Shown here: positions 8,795-17,425 of the stretch, one piece after another
How the letters are laid out: each line of letters opens with the position of its first letter
Numbering within the stretch: the first letter of the stretch is position 1
Assembly: GCF_024807145.1 (NCBI RefSeq)
Contig: NZ_JANUCA010000002.1
Span: forward strand, 310,001 to 374,000
Direction: 5' to 3'
DNA length: 64,000 nt
DNA from: Microbacterium sp. AK031
GTDB lineage: Bacteria; Actinomycetota; Actinomycetes; Actinomycetales; Microbacteriaceae
Made by a program: the position numbers and the translations under genes
Notes under the pieces: model-generated
Told to the model about the DNA's origin: nothing
The model's database searches: none
The model's input: only the letters and a program-made list of their open reading frames with translations

Positions 8795-10378
8795 TCAGAG
8801 CGAGTCGATCGCAGCGGACTCGATGGCGAGACCGGCACGATAGCGGGTGAGGTAGGTGGCGAAGCCGGCGACGTCGGCCGGCTCTGGTGCGACGGTGGAG
8901 AGGGATGCCGCAGCGAACACCTGCCCGTCGAGGTATGAGCCCAGATCCGCCGAGTCCGCGTGCGCGAGGTACGAAGCCAGTACGGCGATACCCCAGGCTC
9001 CGCCCTCTGACGCCAGCTCGCCCACGGCGACCGGGGCGCCGAGCGCGCCGGCGAGGAAGCGCTGTGCCACACCGGCGGTGCGGAACATGCCGCCGTGCGC
9101 GAACATGCGGTCAAGGCCGACGCCCTCGGCTTCGAGCACCTGCATACCGAGTGCGAGCGTGCCGAACACGCCGTACACCTGGGCGCGCATGAAGTTCGCG
9201 AGCGAGAAGTCGCTGTCGGGAGTGCGGACGAACAGCGGGCGCCCCTCGTCGAGTCCGGCGATCGGCTCGCCGGCGAGGTGGTTGTAGGCCAGCAGGCCCC
9301 CGGCATCCGCTTCGCCGTCGAGCGCTTCGCGCAGCAGCGCGTCGAACACCGCATCGTCGTCCAGCGGCTGCCCCGCCGCCGCCGAGAACCGCGTGAACAG
9401 GCCGGCCCAGGCGGCGAGCTCGCTGGCGCCGTTGTTGCAGTGCACCATGGCGACCGCGTCTCCGGCCGGGGTCGTCACGAGATCGAGTTCGTGGTGCACG
9501 GTCGTGAGAGGGCGCTCCAGCACGACCATCGCGAAGATGCTCGTCCCCGCCGAGACGTTGCCGGTGCGCGGGGCGACGGAATTCGTCGCGATCATTCCGG
9601 TGCCCGCGTCGCCCTCGGGCGGGCAGAGCGGGATGCCGGGGAGCAGGGCGCCGGTCGGATCCAGCAGCGCAGCGCCCTCTGCCGTGAGCGTGCCCGCCGC
9701 CGCGCCCGCGGGAAGCACACGGGGGAACAGTTCGGCGAGCGGTGCGGGAAGGCGGTCGGCCGTGAGAATGGAATAGGCATCCAGCATCCCCGCGTCGTAG
9801 TCGCACGTGGCGGAGTCGATCGGGAACATGCCGGAGGCGTCACCGACGCCGAGCACCTTCTGTCCCGTGAGCCTCCAGTGCACGTATCCGGCGAGAGTCG
9901 TGACGAAATCGAGCTGCGGCACGTGCGGCTCGTCATCGATCACGGCCTGGTGCAGGTGCGCGATCGACCAGCGCAGCGGGATGTTCACGCCGAGCAGACC
10001 GGTGAGCTCTGCGGCCGCGACGCCCGTGTTCGTGTTCCGCCAGGTGCGGAACGGGACGAGCAGGTCGCCGGCGGCGTCGATGGCCAGGTAGCCGTGCATC
10101 ATCGAGGAGATGCCGATCGCGCCGAAGGTATCGGGACGCACGCCGTGGCGCCGCTCGGCGTCTGCGAGGAGATCGGCGAACGCTGCCTGCAGTCCCTGCC
10201 AGACCTCATCCAGCGCGTAGGTCCAGAGACCGCTCTCCAGACGGTTCTCCCAGGCGAATGATCCGGTGGCGAGCACGTCGGTGGCATTCGGCCCGATCAG
10301 ACACGCCTTGATGCGGGTCGAGCCGAGTTCGATGCCGAGACTGGTGCGGCCTGCGGCGATGTCATCGCGAGCGGTCAT
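8795..10378 (-). CDS. araB: FGGY-family L-ribulokinase (actinobacterial type)
   Basis: 527 aa FGGY carbohydrate kinase. The N-terminal ATPase fold starts GIELGSTRIKACLIG, with GISSMMHGYLA and TWRNTNT in the substrate region; the catalytic base is expected in EGDAGTGMIATNS (about residue 245), and the C-terminal nucleotide segment is MFAHGGMFRTAG. By context (araD upstream, araA downstream) it phosphorylates L-ribulose. The sequence is closer in look to xylulokinase-type FGGY enzymes than to E. coli AraB, as is common in Actinobacteria, so a relaxed ketose range is possible. Its ATG overlaps the araD stop by 4 bp. Confidence 0.88.
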   Translation of the reverse strand: MTARDDIAAGRTSLGIELGSTRIKACLIGPNATDVLATGSFAWENRLESGLWTYALDEVWQGLQAAFADLLADAERRHGVRPDTFGAIGISSMMHGYLAIDAAGDLLVPFRTWRNTNTGVAAAELTGLLGVNIPLRWSIAHLHQAVIDDEPHVPQLDFVTTLAGYVHWRLTGQKVLGVGDASGMFPIDSATCDYDAGMLDAYSILTADRLPAPLAELFPRVLPAGAAAGTLTAEGAALLDPTGALLPGIPLCPPEGDAGTGMIATNSVAPRTGNVSAGTSIFAMVVLERPLTTVHHELDLVTTPAGDAVAMVHCNNGASELAAWAGLFTRFSAAAGQPLDDDAVFDALLREALDGEADAGGLLAYNHLAGEPIAGLDEGRPLFVRTPDSDFSLANFMRAQVYGVFGTLALGMQVLEAEGVGLDRMFAHGGMFRTAGVAQRFLAGALGAPVAVGELASEGGAWGIAVLASYLAHADSADLGSYLDGQVFAAASLSTVAPEPADVAGFATYLTRYRAGLAIESAAIDSL

Positions 10379-11094
10379 CGTCTGGTGTCCTCACTCTGGC
10401 CGTACACGTTCTGGTAGCGGTTGTAGAGACTGTCGATGGCATCCTGCGGGATCGGGATGAGCGGGCCGGCCTCCCGCGCGTAGTGCACGGTGCGGGCGAC
10501 GTCTTCCACCATGACTGCGGCCTTCACGGCATCCTTGGCGTTCACGCCGATCGTGAACGGCCCGTGGTTCTGCATCAGCACGGCGCGCGAGCGATGACCG
10601 CTGAGCGTCTCGACGACTCCGCGTCCGATCGAGTCGTCGCCGATGATCGCGAATGGTCCGACGGGGATCGGTCCGCCGAACTCGTCGGCCATCGCGGTGA
10701 TGACGCAGGGGATCTCCTCGCCGCGTGCTGCCCACGCGACGGCGAAGGTCGAGTGGGTGTGCACGACGCCGCCGACCTCGGGCATGTTCCGGTAGACGTA
10801 GGCGTGGGCGGCGGTGTCGCTGGACGGCGCCCTTCCGCTGCCTTCACTGCCCGGGACGACTTCGCCGTCGAGGTCGCACAGGATCATGTTCGCAGGCGTC
10901 AGGTCGTCGTAGCTCACGCCTGACGGCTTGATCACGAACAGATCCGCGCCGGGCACACGACCGGAGACGTTGCCGCCCGTCCACACCACGAGACCGTTGC
11001 GGACGAGTTCGCCGTGCAGACGGGCGACGTCGGCGCGGACTGCGGCGATGGCCGACTCGATTTCGGGGGCGAATGCAGGGGCTTCGTTGCTCAC
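10375..11094 (-). CDS. araD: L-ribulose-5-phosphate 4-epimerase
   Basis: 239 aa class II aldolase-fold enzyme yielding D-xylulose 5-phosphate from L-ribulose 5-phosphate. Seen: VWTGGNVSGRVPG (phosphate loop, about residue 30), KPSGVSYDDLTP (about 50), the zinc histidines in VVHTHSTFAVAWA (about 100) and MQNHGPFTIG (about 170). I start it at the GTG 11094 because TGAGGAAC sits 5-6 nt before it; an ATG at 11136 would run into the operator. First gene of the araDBA-epimerase operon, downstream of a perfect 12-bp palindrome at 11125-11136. Confidence 0.95.
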   Translation of the reverse strand: MSNEAPAFAPEIESAIAAVRADVARLHGELVRNGLVVWTGGNVSGRVPGADLFVIKPSGVSYDDLTPANMILCDLDGEVVPGSEGSGRAPSSDTAAHAYVYRNMPEVGGVVHTHSTFAVAWAARGEEIPCVITAMADEFGGPIPVGPFAIIGDDSIGRGVVETLSGHRSRAVLMQNHGPFTIGVNAKDAVKAAVMVEDVARTVHYAREAGPLIPIPQDAIDSLYNRYQNVYGQSEDTRR

Positions 11095-11124
11095 GGGTTC
11101 CTCAATCGGATGCTGTCGAGAACT

Positions 11125-11136
11125 GTGACCGGTCAC
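11125..11136. promoter_or_regulatory. Probable AraR-type LacI operator
   Basis: GTGACCGGTCAC is a perfect 12-bp palindrome with the CG centre usual for LacI-family operators. It lies 31 bp upstream of the araD start and 40 bp downstream of the end of the LacI gene at 11176, so it is placed to repress the arabinose operon. Confidence 0.7.
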
Positions 11137-11175
11137 GGTCGCAGTCAGAAGTCTATGGGCGTGCTCGTCGGTCGG

Positions 11176-12192
11176 TCAAGCGTGCGGTGGCGGAGCGACG
11201 GACCGGCGCGGCACGAGCACCGGCGCGATGGGGGCGAGGGCGGATGCCGCGGCATCCGCCTCACCGATGAGCGATGCGACGGCACGTCGCGCGAGTTCCT
11301 CGAAATCCTGACGAACGGTCGTGAGCTGCGGCCAGTAGAACGCCGCGTCGGGAACGTCGTCGAAGCCGACGATACTGATCTCGTCCGGCACCGCGACACC
11401 CGCCTCGTGCAGCCCGCCCAGCAGACCCAGCGCCATCTGGTCGTTGGCGGCGAACACCCCAGTGACGCCCGCCGCCAGCACGGCACCGGTCGCCTCGTAG
11501 CCGGAGCGCGCAGTCCAGTCCCCCACCAGCACCAGTGCGGCGTCGAAGCCGCGATCGGCGAGCTCTGCCGCATATCCTTCGGCACGGGACTCGGCCTCCA
11601 GCCAGTCCGCTGGGCCGGCGAGGTGCGCGATGCGGCGGTGTCCGGCATCCGCCAAGGCGGCGACGGCGAGCCGCGCGCCGGCCGCCTGATCGACCGAGAG
11701 TCCGCGAGGACCGCGACCGGCGGAATGCAGTGTGAGCACGGGGACGCTCACGCGCAGAGCGTCAAGCGCATGAAGGGTGCGGGCATGCGGAGCGACGACG
11801 ACGATGCCCTCCACACCCTGCGCGATGAGGTGCTCGAGCGCAGCGGCGACCGACTTCTCGTCGCCGGCATCGGCGAAGGCCGTGCTCACCCAGTAGCCGG
11901 CCCCTCTGGCCGCGTTCTCGATCGCGGCGATGCTGCGCGACGGCCCGTACTGCAGCGCATCCGAGGCGAGCACGCCGAGCGTGCGGGAGCGCCGCGTGCC
12001 GAGCGCCCGGGCGGCGTTGTTCATCCGGTAGCCGAGCTCGTGCATGGCCTTCAGCACGCGGGCTTTGGTCTCGGGCGCGACGTCCGGGTGATCGTTCAGC
12101 ACGCGCGACACAGTCTGCCTTGACACCCCGGCGAGGGCGGCGACGTCGCGGACTCCGACGGTGCGACCTGGGGTACTGCTCGACTCGCTCAC
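11176..12192 (-). CDS. LacI-family regulator, probable repressor of the arabinose operon
   Basis: 338 aa. N-terminal helix-turn-helix GVRDVAALAGVSRQTVSRVL at residues 13-32, hinge NNAARALGTRRSRTLGV, then a periplasmic-binding-protein-like sensor domain ending in IVGFDDVPDAAFYWPQLTTV. It lies just upstream of and in the same direction as araD, with the palindrome GTGACCGGTCAC between them. The effector is probably L-arabinose or a derivative (inference from context). The GTG start at 12192 is preceded at 7 nt by TACACT, so the transcript is probably leaderless. Confidence 0.88.
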   Translation of the reverse strand: MSESSSTPGRTVGVRDVAALAGVSRQTVSRVLNDHPDVAPETKARVLKAMHELGYRMNNAARALGTRRSRTLGVLASDALQYGPSRSIAAIENAARGAGYWVSTAFADAGDEKSVAAALEHLIAQGVEGIVVVAPHARTLHALDALRVSVPVLTLHSAGRGPRGLSVDQAAGARLAVAALADAGHRRIAHLAGPADWLEAESRAEGYAAELADRGFDAALVLVGDWTARSGYEATGAVLAAGVTGVFAANDQMALGLLGGLHEAGVAVPDEISIVGFDDVPDAAFYWPQLTTVRQDFEELARRAVASLIGEADAAASALAPIAPVLVPRRSVAPPPHA

Positions 12193-12199
12193 GCCGTTG

Positions 12200-12205
12200 A
12201 GTGTA
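12200..12205 (-). promoter_or_regulatory. -10 element of leaderless LacI gene
   Basis: TACACT on the minus strand, 7 nt before the GTG start at 12192 and with no ribosome-binding site in between. This spacing puts the transcription start at or next to the start codon, the usual leaderless arrangement in Actinobacteria. Confidence 0.5.
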
Positions 12206-12321
12206 TGACGCCGCGCGCCACCGGCTCACCTTCGCGTCGCTCTCGCGACATGCGCACCACTCTCATCGGAGCATCGACGCACTCGGCCTCGTCGTCGAAC
12301 GCACGCCGGCTGGCGTCGCAA

Positions 12322-13344
12322 TCAGGCTTGATCTGCCGGCGCAGGTGCGAGTGACTCGCCCTCGTGGAACGCTCCCATGACGAGTTCATGGCGGAGAACG
12401 CCCAGCGTGCCGTCGAGGCGACCGACCAGCGTCTCGACGCCCATCCGCCCGAGTTCCGCAGCCGGCGAGACCACGACGGCCAGTTCGGGATCCGCCATGG
12501 CGGAGATCTCGACCGTGGACCCGATGAGGACGATCGACAGGTCGCGGGGGACGGATACGCCGAGCCTTCCGAGCCCGCTCACCAGACCGACCGCGGCATG
12601 CTCATTGAGAACGAGCATCGCGGTCGCCTCGGGCGCCTCCGCGAGCAGCGTCGATGCGAACGCGCGCCCAGCGGCCGGGGTCGCCGCGCACCGAAGGGTC
12701 CGCGCTCTCAACCCGCGCGCCGCGCAGACGGCGTGGAAGGTCGCATCCACGCGGACCGCCGGCCCGTACCCCTCGAGCCCCAGGCTCTCCGACTCCTCGA
12801 GCAGGACGAAGTCCCGGTGCCCGAGCGACTGCAGACGGTCGATCGACTGCTCGACCATGCCCTCGAAGTCGACGTCGACGTAGTCGAGGCCGGACGGATC
12901 CCGGTTGCGGCCGATGAGGGTCAACGGGGTCTTCGCTGCGAGCAACTGGTCGATCCGGTGATCGTCGAGTTGCACCTCCATGAGGATGACGCCGTCGATG
13001 AGCCCGTCCGAGGTGAGCTCCCGCAGGGAGTCGGCGTCGTTCGCCACCGGCCAGAGGACGACCGTGTAGCCGAGTTCGGATGCGGCCTCTGCCGCTCCGG
13101 TGAAGAAACGGGCCGCAGTGTCCGAGAGCCGATGCTGCAGAACGGGGAACAGGAGCGCGATGATGCGCGTGCGGCGGCTGGCCAGCGCCCGCGCCACGGC
13201 GTTGCGACGGAAATCGAGCTCGGCCATCGCCTCCTCGACGCGGAGCCTGGTACCCGGCGTGACCGGCTTGGAGTCGTTGACGACGAACGAGACCGTGGCC
13301 ACGGAGACCCCGGCGAGCCGCGCGACGTCGCGCATCGTTGCCAT
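12322..13344 (-). CDS. LacI-family regulator of the divergent sugar importer
   Basis: 340 aa. HTH at the extreme N-terminus (MRDVARLAGVSVATVSFVV), hinge RRNAVARALASRRTRI, then the LacI sensor domain. It is divergent from the importer/ThuA/oxidoreductase operon at 13525 and the 180-bp spacer carries two copies of a 16-bp near-palindrome, so it is very likely that operon's repressor and its own. The ligand is unknown; by the operon content it may be an oxidised or 3-keto sugar. GGGGATTC precedes the ATG at 13344. Confidence 0.88.
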   Translation of the reverse strand: MATMRDVARLAGVSVATVSFVVNDSKPVTPGTRLRVEEAMAELDFRRNAVARALASRRTRIIALLFPVLQHRLSDTAARFFTGAAEAASELGYTVVLWPVANDADSLRELTSDGLIDGVILMEVQLDDHRIDQLLAAKTPLTLIGRNRDPSGLDYVDVDFEGMVEQSIDRLQSLGHRDFVLLEESESLGLEGYGPAVRVDATFHAVCAARGLRARTLRCAATPAAGRAFASTLLAEAPEATAMLVLNEHAAVGLVSGLGRLGVSVPRDLSIVLIGSTVEISAMADPELAVVVSPAAELGRMGVETLVGRLDGTLGVLRHELVMGAFHEGESLAPAPADQA

Positions 13345-13399
13345 GAATCCCCGTCTCTCGGTGCCGATCGTCCGGCCAGTCTCTCACGGATCACGATGC

Positions 13400-13415
13400 A
13401 GTAAAGCGGTTAAAT
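13400..13415. promoter_or_regulatory. LacI-type operator copy 1
   Basis: AGTAAAGCGGTTAAAT, 12 of 16 positions identical in arrangement to the copy 68 bp away. It lies just upstream of TTGACT (13422-13427), a candidate -35 element of the operon starting at 13525. Confidence 0.65.
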
Positions 13416-13467
13416 ATCTCCTTGACTTCGCCACCGCCCCCGGGGGAAGCTGGTCTCCGACGCACCC

Positions 13468-13483
13468 AGTAAACCGGTTAACT
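13468..13483. promoter_or_regulatory. LacI-type operator copy 2
   Basis: AGTAAACCGGTTAACT: a 16-bp palindrome with one mismatched pair and a perfect AACCGGTT core. It sits 42 bp before the binding-protein start. Together with copy 1 it could allow repression by looping over the promoter. Confidence 0.75.
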
Positions 13484-13524
13484 CTCCGGGCTGCGCTTTC
13501 GACATCAGGCAAAGGAGCCACGAC

Positions 13525-14772
13525 ATGCGATCAACCGTCACATCGACCCGCGGGCCGATCCGCAGGCAGCACGTCCTGGGATCGCTCGCGATCCTCGCGA
13601 TCACCCCGTTCGCACTGACCGCCTGCGGCGGCGGCGCGGCGACCAGTGGCGACCCGGACACCCTCACCATCCTCGATTACTACAACAACGAACCCGACAA
13701 GACCCTCGTCGGGGACGCGCTCGACCTCTGCGCCGATGAGGTCGGTGTCGCGATCAAGCGCGAAACGGTCCCCGGCAAGGACCTCATCCAGAAGGTGCTG
13801 CAGCAGTCCTCGTCCAAGACGCTGCCGGACGTGCTCATGCTCGACAACCCGGATGTCCAGGAGATCGCCGCGACCGGCGGCCTGTCTCCGCTCAGCGACT
13901 ACGACGTGGACACGTCCGGTTTCGCGCAGGGCATCCTGGACGCCGCCAGTTACGAGGGCGAGGTGTTCGGACTCGCCCCGACCGTCAACACGCTCGGCCT
14001 GTTCTACAACGAGGACCTCCTCGCGGCTAAGGGCATCACCCCGCCGACGACGTGGGACGAGCTCAAGACCGCAGCGGCCGCGCTCACCGAGGGCGACACC
14101 TACGGCCTGGCATTCAGCTCGATCGCCACCTACGAAGGCAGCTGGCAGTTCCTCCCGTTCATGTGGACCAACGGTGGGGATGAGACGGACCTCACCTCCC
14201 CTGAGGTCGCCGAGGCCCTCCAACTGCAGGTCGACCTCGTCGATTCCGGCTCCGCCTCGAAGAGCGTCATCAACTGGTCGCAGGCCGACGTCAACGACCA
14301 GTTCATGGCCGGCAAGGCCGCGATGATGATCAACGGACCGTGGCAGATCCCGGCGCTCAGCGCGGATGCCGACCTCAACTACGGCAGCGTTCAGGTGCCG
14401 GTAAACGAGGCCGGTCAGACGCCGGTCGCACCGCTCGGCGGCGAGGTGTGGACCGTCCCGGTGACGGGCGACGACGCCAAGCAGGCGAAGGCGGCCGAGT
14501 TCGTCGAGTGCATCTCGAGCGATGAGAACCAGCTCGCACTCGCCGAGGCCCGCTTCACCGTTCCGACGAAGACCGCGCTCGCCGAGCAGTACGTGGAGAA
14601 GGTGCCGGAGATGGCGGCGTTCACCGAGCAGGTCGCGAACGCCCGTTCGCGCACCGGCGAGCTCGGTGAGCAGTGGCCGGAAGCCGCCACCGAGATCTAC
14701 ACCGCCATCCAGCTCGCCCTCACCGGGCAGGCGACGCCCGACGAGGCGTTCGATCAGGCAGCGGCCGGCTGA
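13525..14772 (+). CDS. ABC sugar importer, substrate-binding lipoprotein (CUT1)
   Basis: 415 aa extracellular solute-binding protein family 1. Signal region: IRRQHVLGSLAILAITPF followed by lipobox LTAC, so cleavage leaves a lipid-modified Cys at about residue 35. The mature part has the family pattern (NPDVQEIAATGGLSPLSDY; FYNEDLLAAKGITPPTTWDEL; FMAGKAAMMINGPWQI). AAAGGAG precedes the ATG. It is first in an operon with two permeases, a ThuA-like protein and a Gfo/Idh/MocA protein; no ATPase gene follows. Substrate unknown, an oligosaccharide or glycoside by family. Confidence 0.9.
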   Translation: MRSTVTSTRGPIRRQHVLGSLAILAITPFALTACGGGAATSGDPDTLTILDYYNNEPDKTLVGDALDLCADEVGVAIKRETVPGKDLIQKVLQQSSSKTLPDVLMLDNPDVQEIAATGGLSPLSDYDVDTSGFAQGILDAASYEGEVFGLAPTVNTLGLFYNEDLLAAKGITPPTTWDELKTAAAALTEGDTYGLAFSSIATYEGSWQFLPFMWTNGGDETDLTSPEVAEALQLQVDLVDSGSASKSVINWSQADVNDQFMAGKAAMMINGPWQIPALSADADLNYGSVQVPVNEAGQTPVAPLGGEVWTVPVTGDDAKQAKAAEFVECISSDENQLALAEARFTVPTKTALAEQYVEKVPEMAAFTEQVANARSRTGELGEQWPEAATEIYTAIQLALTGQATPDEAFDQAAAG

Positions 14773-14777
14773 TCCCG

Positions 14778-15701
14778 ATGAGCAGCAGCATCGCGGGAGC
14801 ATCCGTCCGGAAGCACTCCCGGCGCTTCCGGCGCGAGGAACTCGTGAAGCTCGGCTTCGTCCTGCCCGCCGCGCTCTACATCGTCCTGTTCTTCGGCTAC
14901 CCCGTGGTCAAGAACGTCACGATGAGCCTGCAGGAGTACACGACGAAGACCTTCTTCACCGGCGAAGCGCCCTGGGTCGGGCTCGAGAACTATGCGACCG
15001 TTTTCGGTTCGCAGCTGTTCACACCGGCTCTACTGAACACGGCACTGTTCACGATCGGCTCGATCGCCGGGCAGTTCGTGATCGGACTCGCCCTCGCCGT
15101 GTTCTTCAAGCGCCGTTTCCCACTGAGCTCGTTCCTGCGGGCGATGCTGCTGCTCCCCTGGCTGCTGCCGCTGATCGTCTCGAGCGCCACCTGGCGTTCG
15201 ATCCTCGATCAGGACAGCGGCGTCCTCAACCTCACGCTCGAGTCGATCGGCCTCTCCGGAGTGCCGTGGCTCACGAGCCCGGCGGTCGCGCTGTTCGCCG
15301 TGGTGCTCGTGAACATCTGGATCGGCATCCCGTTCAACGTCACCATCCTCTACGGCGGTCTCCAGGACATCCCCGACGAGCTCTATGAGGCAGGCGCACT
15401 CGACGGTGCGACGGGCTGGAAGGCGTTCCGCCACATCACCTGGCCGAACCTCCGGCCCGTCGTGAGCGTGGTCCTCGTCCTCGGCGTGGTGTACACGATC
15501 AAGGTGCTCGACATCATCCTCGGTCTCACGAACGGAGGGCCTGCGAACGCGACTCAGACCCTCGCCGTGCGGTCGTACCAGGAGTCGTTCGTGAACTTCG
15601 AATTCGGGGTCGGGGCGGCGTTCAGCAACATCCTGATCGTCATCTCGCTGCTCTTCGCCATCGTGTACCTGCGCGTCAACCGTCGCGCCGTCGACGAGTA
15701 A
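14778..15701 (+). CDS. ABC sugar importer permease, MalF type
   Basis: 307 aa integral membrane protein with six predicted helices (first LGFVLPAALYIVLFFGYPVV). The cytoplasmic EAA loop for ATPase contact is ELYEAGALDGATGWKAFRHI at about residue 200. I start it at ATG 14778, 6 bp after the binding-protein stop; a longer frame upstream lies inside that gene. Works with the permease at 15711. Confidence 0.92.
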   Translation: MSSSIAGASVRKHSRRFRREELVKLGFVLPAALYIVLFFGYPVVKNVTMSLQEYTTKTFFTGEAPWVGLENYATVFGSQLFTPALLNTALFTIGSIAGQFVIGLALAVFFKRRFPLSSFLRAMLLLPWLLPLIVSSATWRSILDQDSGVLNLTLESIGLSGVPWLTSPAVALFAVVLVNIWIGIPFNVTILYGGLQDIPDELYEAGALDGATGWKAFRHITWPNLRPVVSVVLVLGVVYTIKVLDIILGLTNGGPANATQTLAVRSYQESFVNFEFGVGAAFSNILIVISLLFAIVYLRVNRRAVDE

Positions 15702-15710
15702 GGACCCACC

Positions 15711-16595
15711 ATGACCACGACCACGATCGTCACCGGTGGCGCCCGGCGAGGACGCCCGTTCGACCCGGCCGGAACGCGCAGGCGACGCGGCTCGGAGCGG
15801 CACCTCGGCTACACGATCATCGGAGTCGTGATCCTCGCGATCATGCTCTTCCCCGTGTACTGGATGGTGAACGCTTCGCTGCAGCCGTCAGGGAACACGC
15901 TCACGGGAGACTTCTTCCCGGTCAACCCGAGCTTCGCCGGCTACGAGAAGGCGATCGCCGATCAGGGCGGCCATCTCCTCACGAGCCTCGCGATCTCCCT
16001 CGGCACCGTCGTGCTGAGCCTCGCGATCGCCGCCCCCGCGGCCTATGCGCTCGCGCAGTTCCGCTTCCGGTGGATCAGCATCGCCCTGCTCGTCATCCTG
16101 ATCGCGCAGATGATCCCCGGCATCGTGATCGCGAACGCGCTGTATTCGGCGTACAACGACCTCGGACTGCTGAACTCGATCCTCGGGCTCATCCTCGCCG
16201 ATGCCTCGCACGCGATCCCCTTCGCGATCCTGATCCTGCGAGCGTCGATGCAGACCATCCCGCCGTCCATCGTCGAGGCGGCCAGAGTGGACGGCGCCGG
16301 CCTGGTTCGCGCATTCGTCTCGATCGTCGTGCCGGTGAGCCGCAACGCGCTGATAACGGCGGGCCTGTTCGCGTTCCTGTTCTCGTGGAGCGACTTCCTC
16401 TTCGCACTCACGCTCACCACCACTGAGGAAGTGCGACCCGTGACGCTCGGCATCTACCAGTACCTCGGCTCGCAGGTCTCGAACTGGAGTGCCGTGATGG
16501 CGACTGCCGTGCTGTCATCGCTGCCCGCGATCCTGCTCCTCGTCATCGCCCAGCGGTTCATCGCGGCCGGCGCCACCGGCGGTGCCGTGAAATGA
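15711..16595 (+). CDS. ABC sugar importer permease, MalG type
   Basis: 294 aa with six hydrophobic helices; EAA loop SIVEAARVDGAGLVRAFVSI at about residue 185. GTAAGGAC lies before the ATG, 10 bp after the previous permease. It completes the membrane pore of this CUT1 system, which must borrow an ATP-binding subunit encoded elsewhere. Confidence 0.92.
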   Translation: MTTTTIVTGGARRGRPFDPAGTRRRRGSERHLGYTIIGVVILAIMLFPVYWMVNASLQPSGNTLTGDFFPVNPSFAGYEKAIADQGGHLLTSLAISLGTVVLSLAIAAPAAYALAQFRFRWISIALLVILIAQMIPGIVIANALYSAYNDLGLLNSILGLILADASHAIPFAILILRASMQTIPPSIVEAARVDGAGLVRAFVSIVVPVSRNALITAGLFAFLFSWSDFLFALTLTTTEEVRPVTLGIYQYLGSQVSNWSAVMATAVLSSLPAILLLVIAQRFIAAGATGGAVK

Positions 16596-16642
16596 CCTCG
16601 AGCACGCCAGACCACCCGACACATCCCTGAAGGAGCACCACC

Positions 16643-17425
16643 ATGTCCGATACCCGAGCCACCCCGGTCCGCGTTCTCGTCTGGGGCGAGAACCGCCATG
16701 AGCAGCTGGAGGAGAAGGTCCGTGCGATCTACCCCGACGGCATGCACACGACGATCAAGGAGGGCATCGAGGAGCACCTGGGCGCCGAGGCGATCGTCAC
16801 CACGACGACCCTCGACGAACCGGAGCACGGCCTGACCGAGGAGGCCCTCGCCGCGACCGACGTGCTCGTCTGGTGGGGTCATGCCGCACACGCCGAGGTC
16901 GCCGACGAGGTCGTCGAGCGGGTGCATCAGCACGTGCTCGCCGGGATGGGCCTGCTCGTGCTGCACTCGGCCCACTGGTCGAAGATCTTCGGCAAGCTCA
17001 TGGGCACCAGCTGCACGCTTCGGTGGCGTTCGGAGGAGGACCGCGAGCTCGTGTGGACGGTCGATCCCACGCATCCGATCGCACAGGGAATCCCGCACCC
17101 GTTCATCATCCCCGCGCAGGAGATGTACGGCGAGTTCTTCGATGTCCCTGCACCGGACGAACTGGTCTTCCTCTCCACCTTCACGGGCGGCGAGGTGTTC
17201 CGCTCCGGAATGACGTACCGGCGCGGTTTCGGCAAGATCTTCTTCTTCTCGCCGGGCGACCAGGACTACCCCGTCTACCACCACCAGCACGTCCGTCGGG
17301 TGCTCGCGAACGGCGTCCGCTGGGCGGTGACCGTGCGCCCCGAGCGGGCCGCCCCGGTGCTGCTGCGCTACGAAACCGAGGACTTCTACAACGGCCGCGG
17401 ATACCAGGGAGCGCTCGCCCGATGA
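16643..17425 (+). CDS. ThuA-like domain protein
   Basis: 260 aa, class I glutamine-amidotransferase-like (ThuA) fold. Seen: [12 protein letters not shown] at the start, [13 protein letters not shown] (about residue 75), [15 protein letters not shown] (about 105) and a Gly/aromatic-rich C-terminus ([19 protein letters not shown]). ThuA proteins occur with ThuB-like Gfo/Idh/MocA dehydrogenases in uptake of trehalose, maltitol and related disaccharides through 3-keto intermediates; the next gene is such a dehydrogenase and overlaps it by 4 bp. The exact reaction of ThuA is not settled. TGAAGGAGC precedes the start. Confidence 0.85.
   Translation: MSDTRATPVRVLVWGENRHEQLEEKVRAIYPDGMHTTIKEGIEEHLGAEAIVTTTTLDEPEHGLTEEALAATDVLVWWGHAAHAEVADEVVERVHQHVLAGMGLLVLHSAHWSKIFGKLMGTSCTLRWRSEEDRELVWTVDPTHPIAQGIPHPFIIPAQEMYGEFFDVPAPDELVFLSTFTGGEVFRSGMTYRRGFGKIFFFSPGDQDYPVYHHQHVRRVLANGVRWAVTVRPERAAPVLLRYETEDFYNGRGYQGALAR

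Noticed and set aside
7415..8938. Long open frame (507 codons) on the plus strand antisense to araA and the end of the kinase gene
   Set aside because: High-GC shadow frame: Arg/His/Asp-rich composition, no domain, and the opposite strand encodes a clear L-arabinose isomerase.
13531..14802. 423-codon minus-strand frame opposite the sugar-binding protein
   Set aside because: Antisense shadow of a gene with signal peptide, lipobox and strong ribosome site; no recognisable protein features.
16873..17421. N-terminal extension that would make the Gfo/Idh/MocA protein 576 aa and look like a fusion
   Set aside because: The extension lies out of frame inside the ThuA-like gene and is Arg-rich; the real start is the ATGA overlap at 17422.
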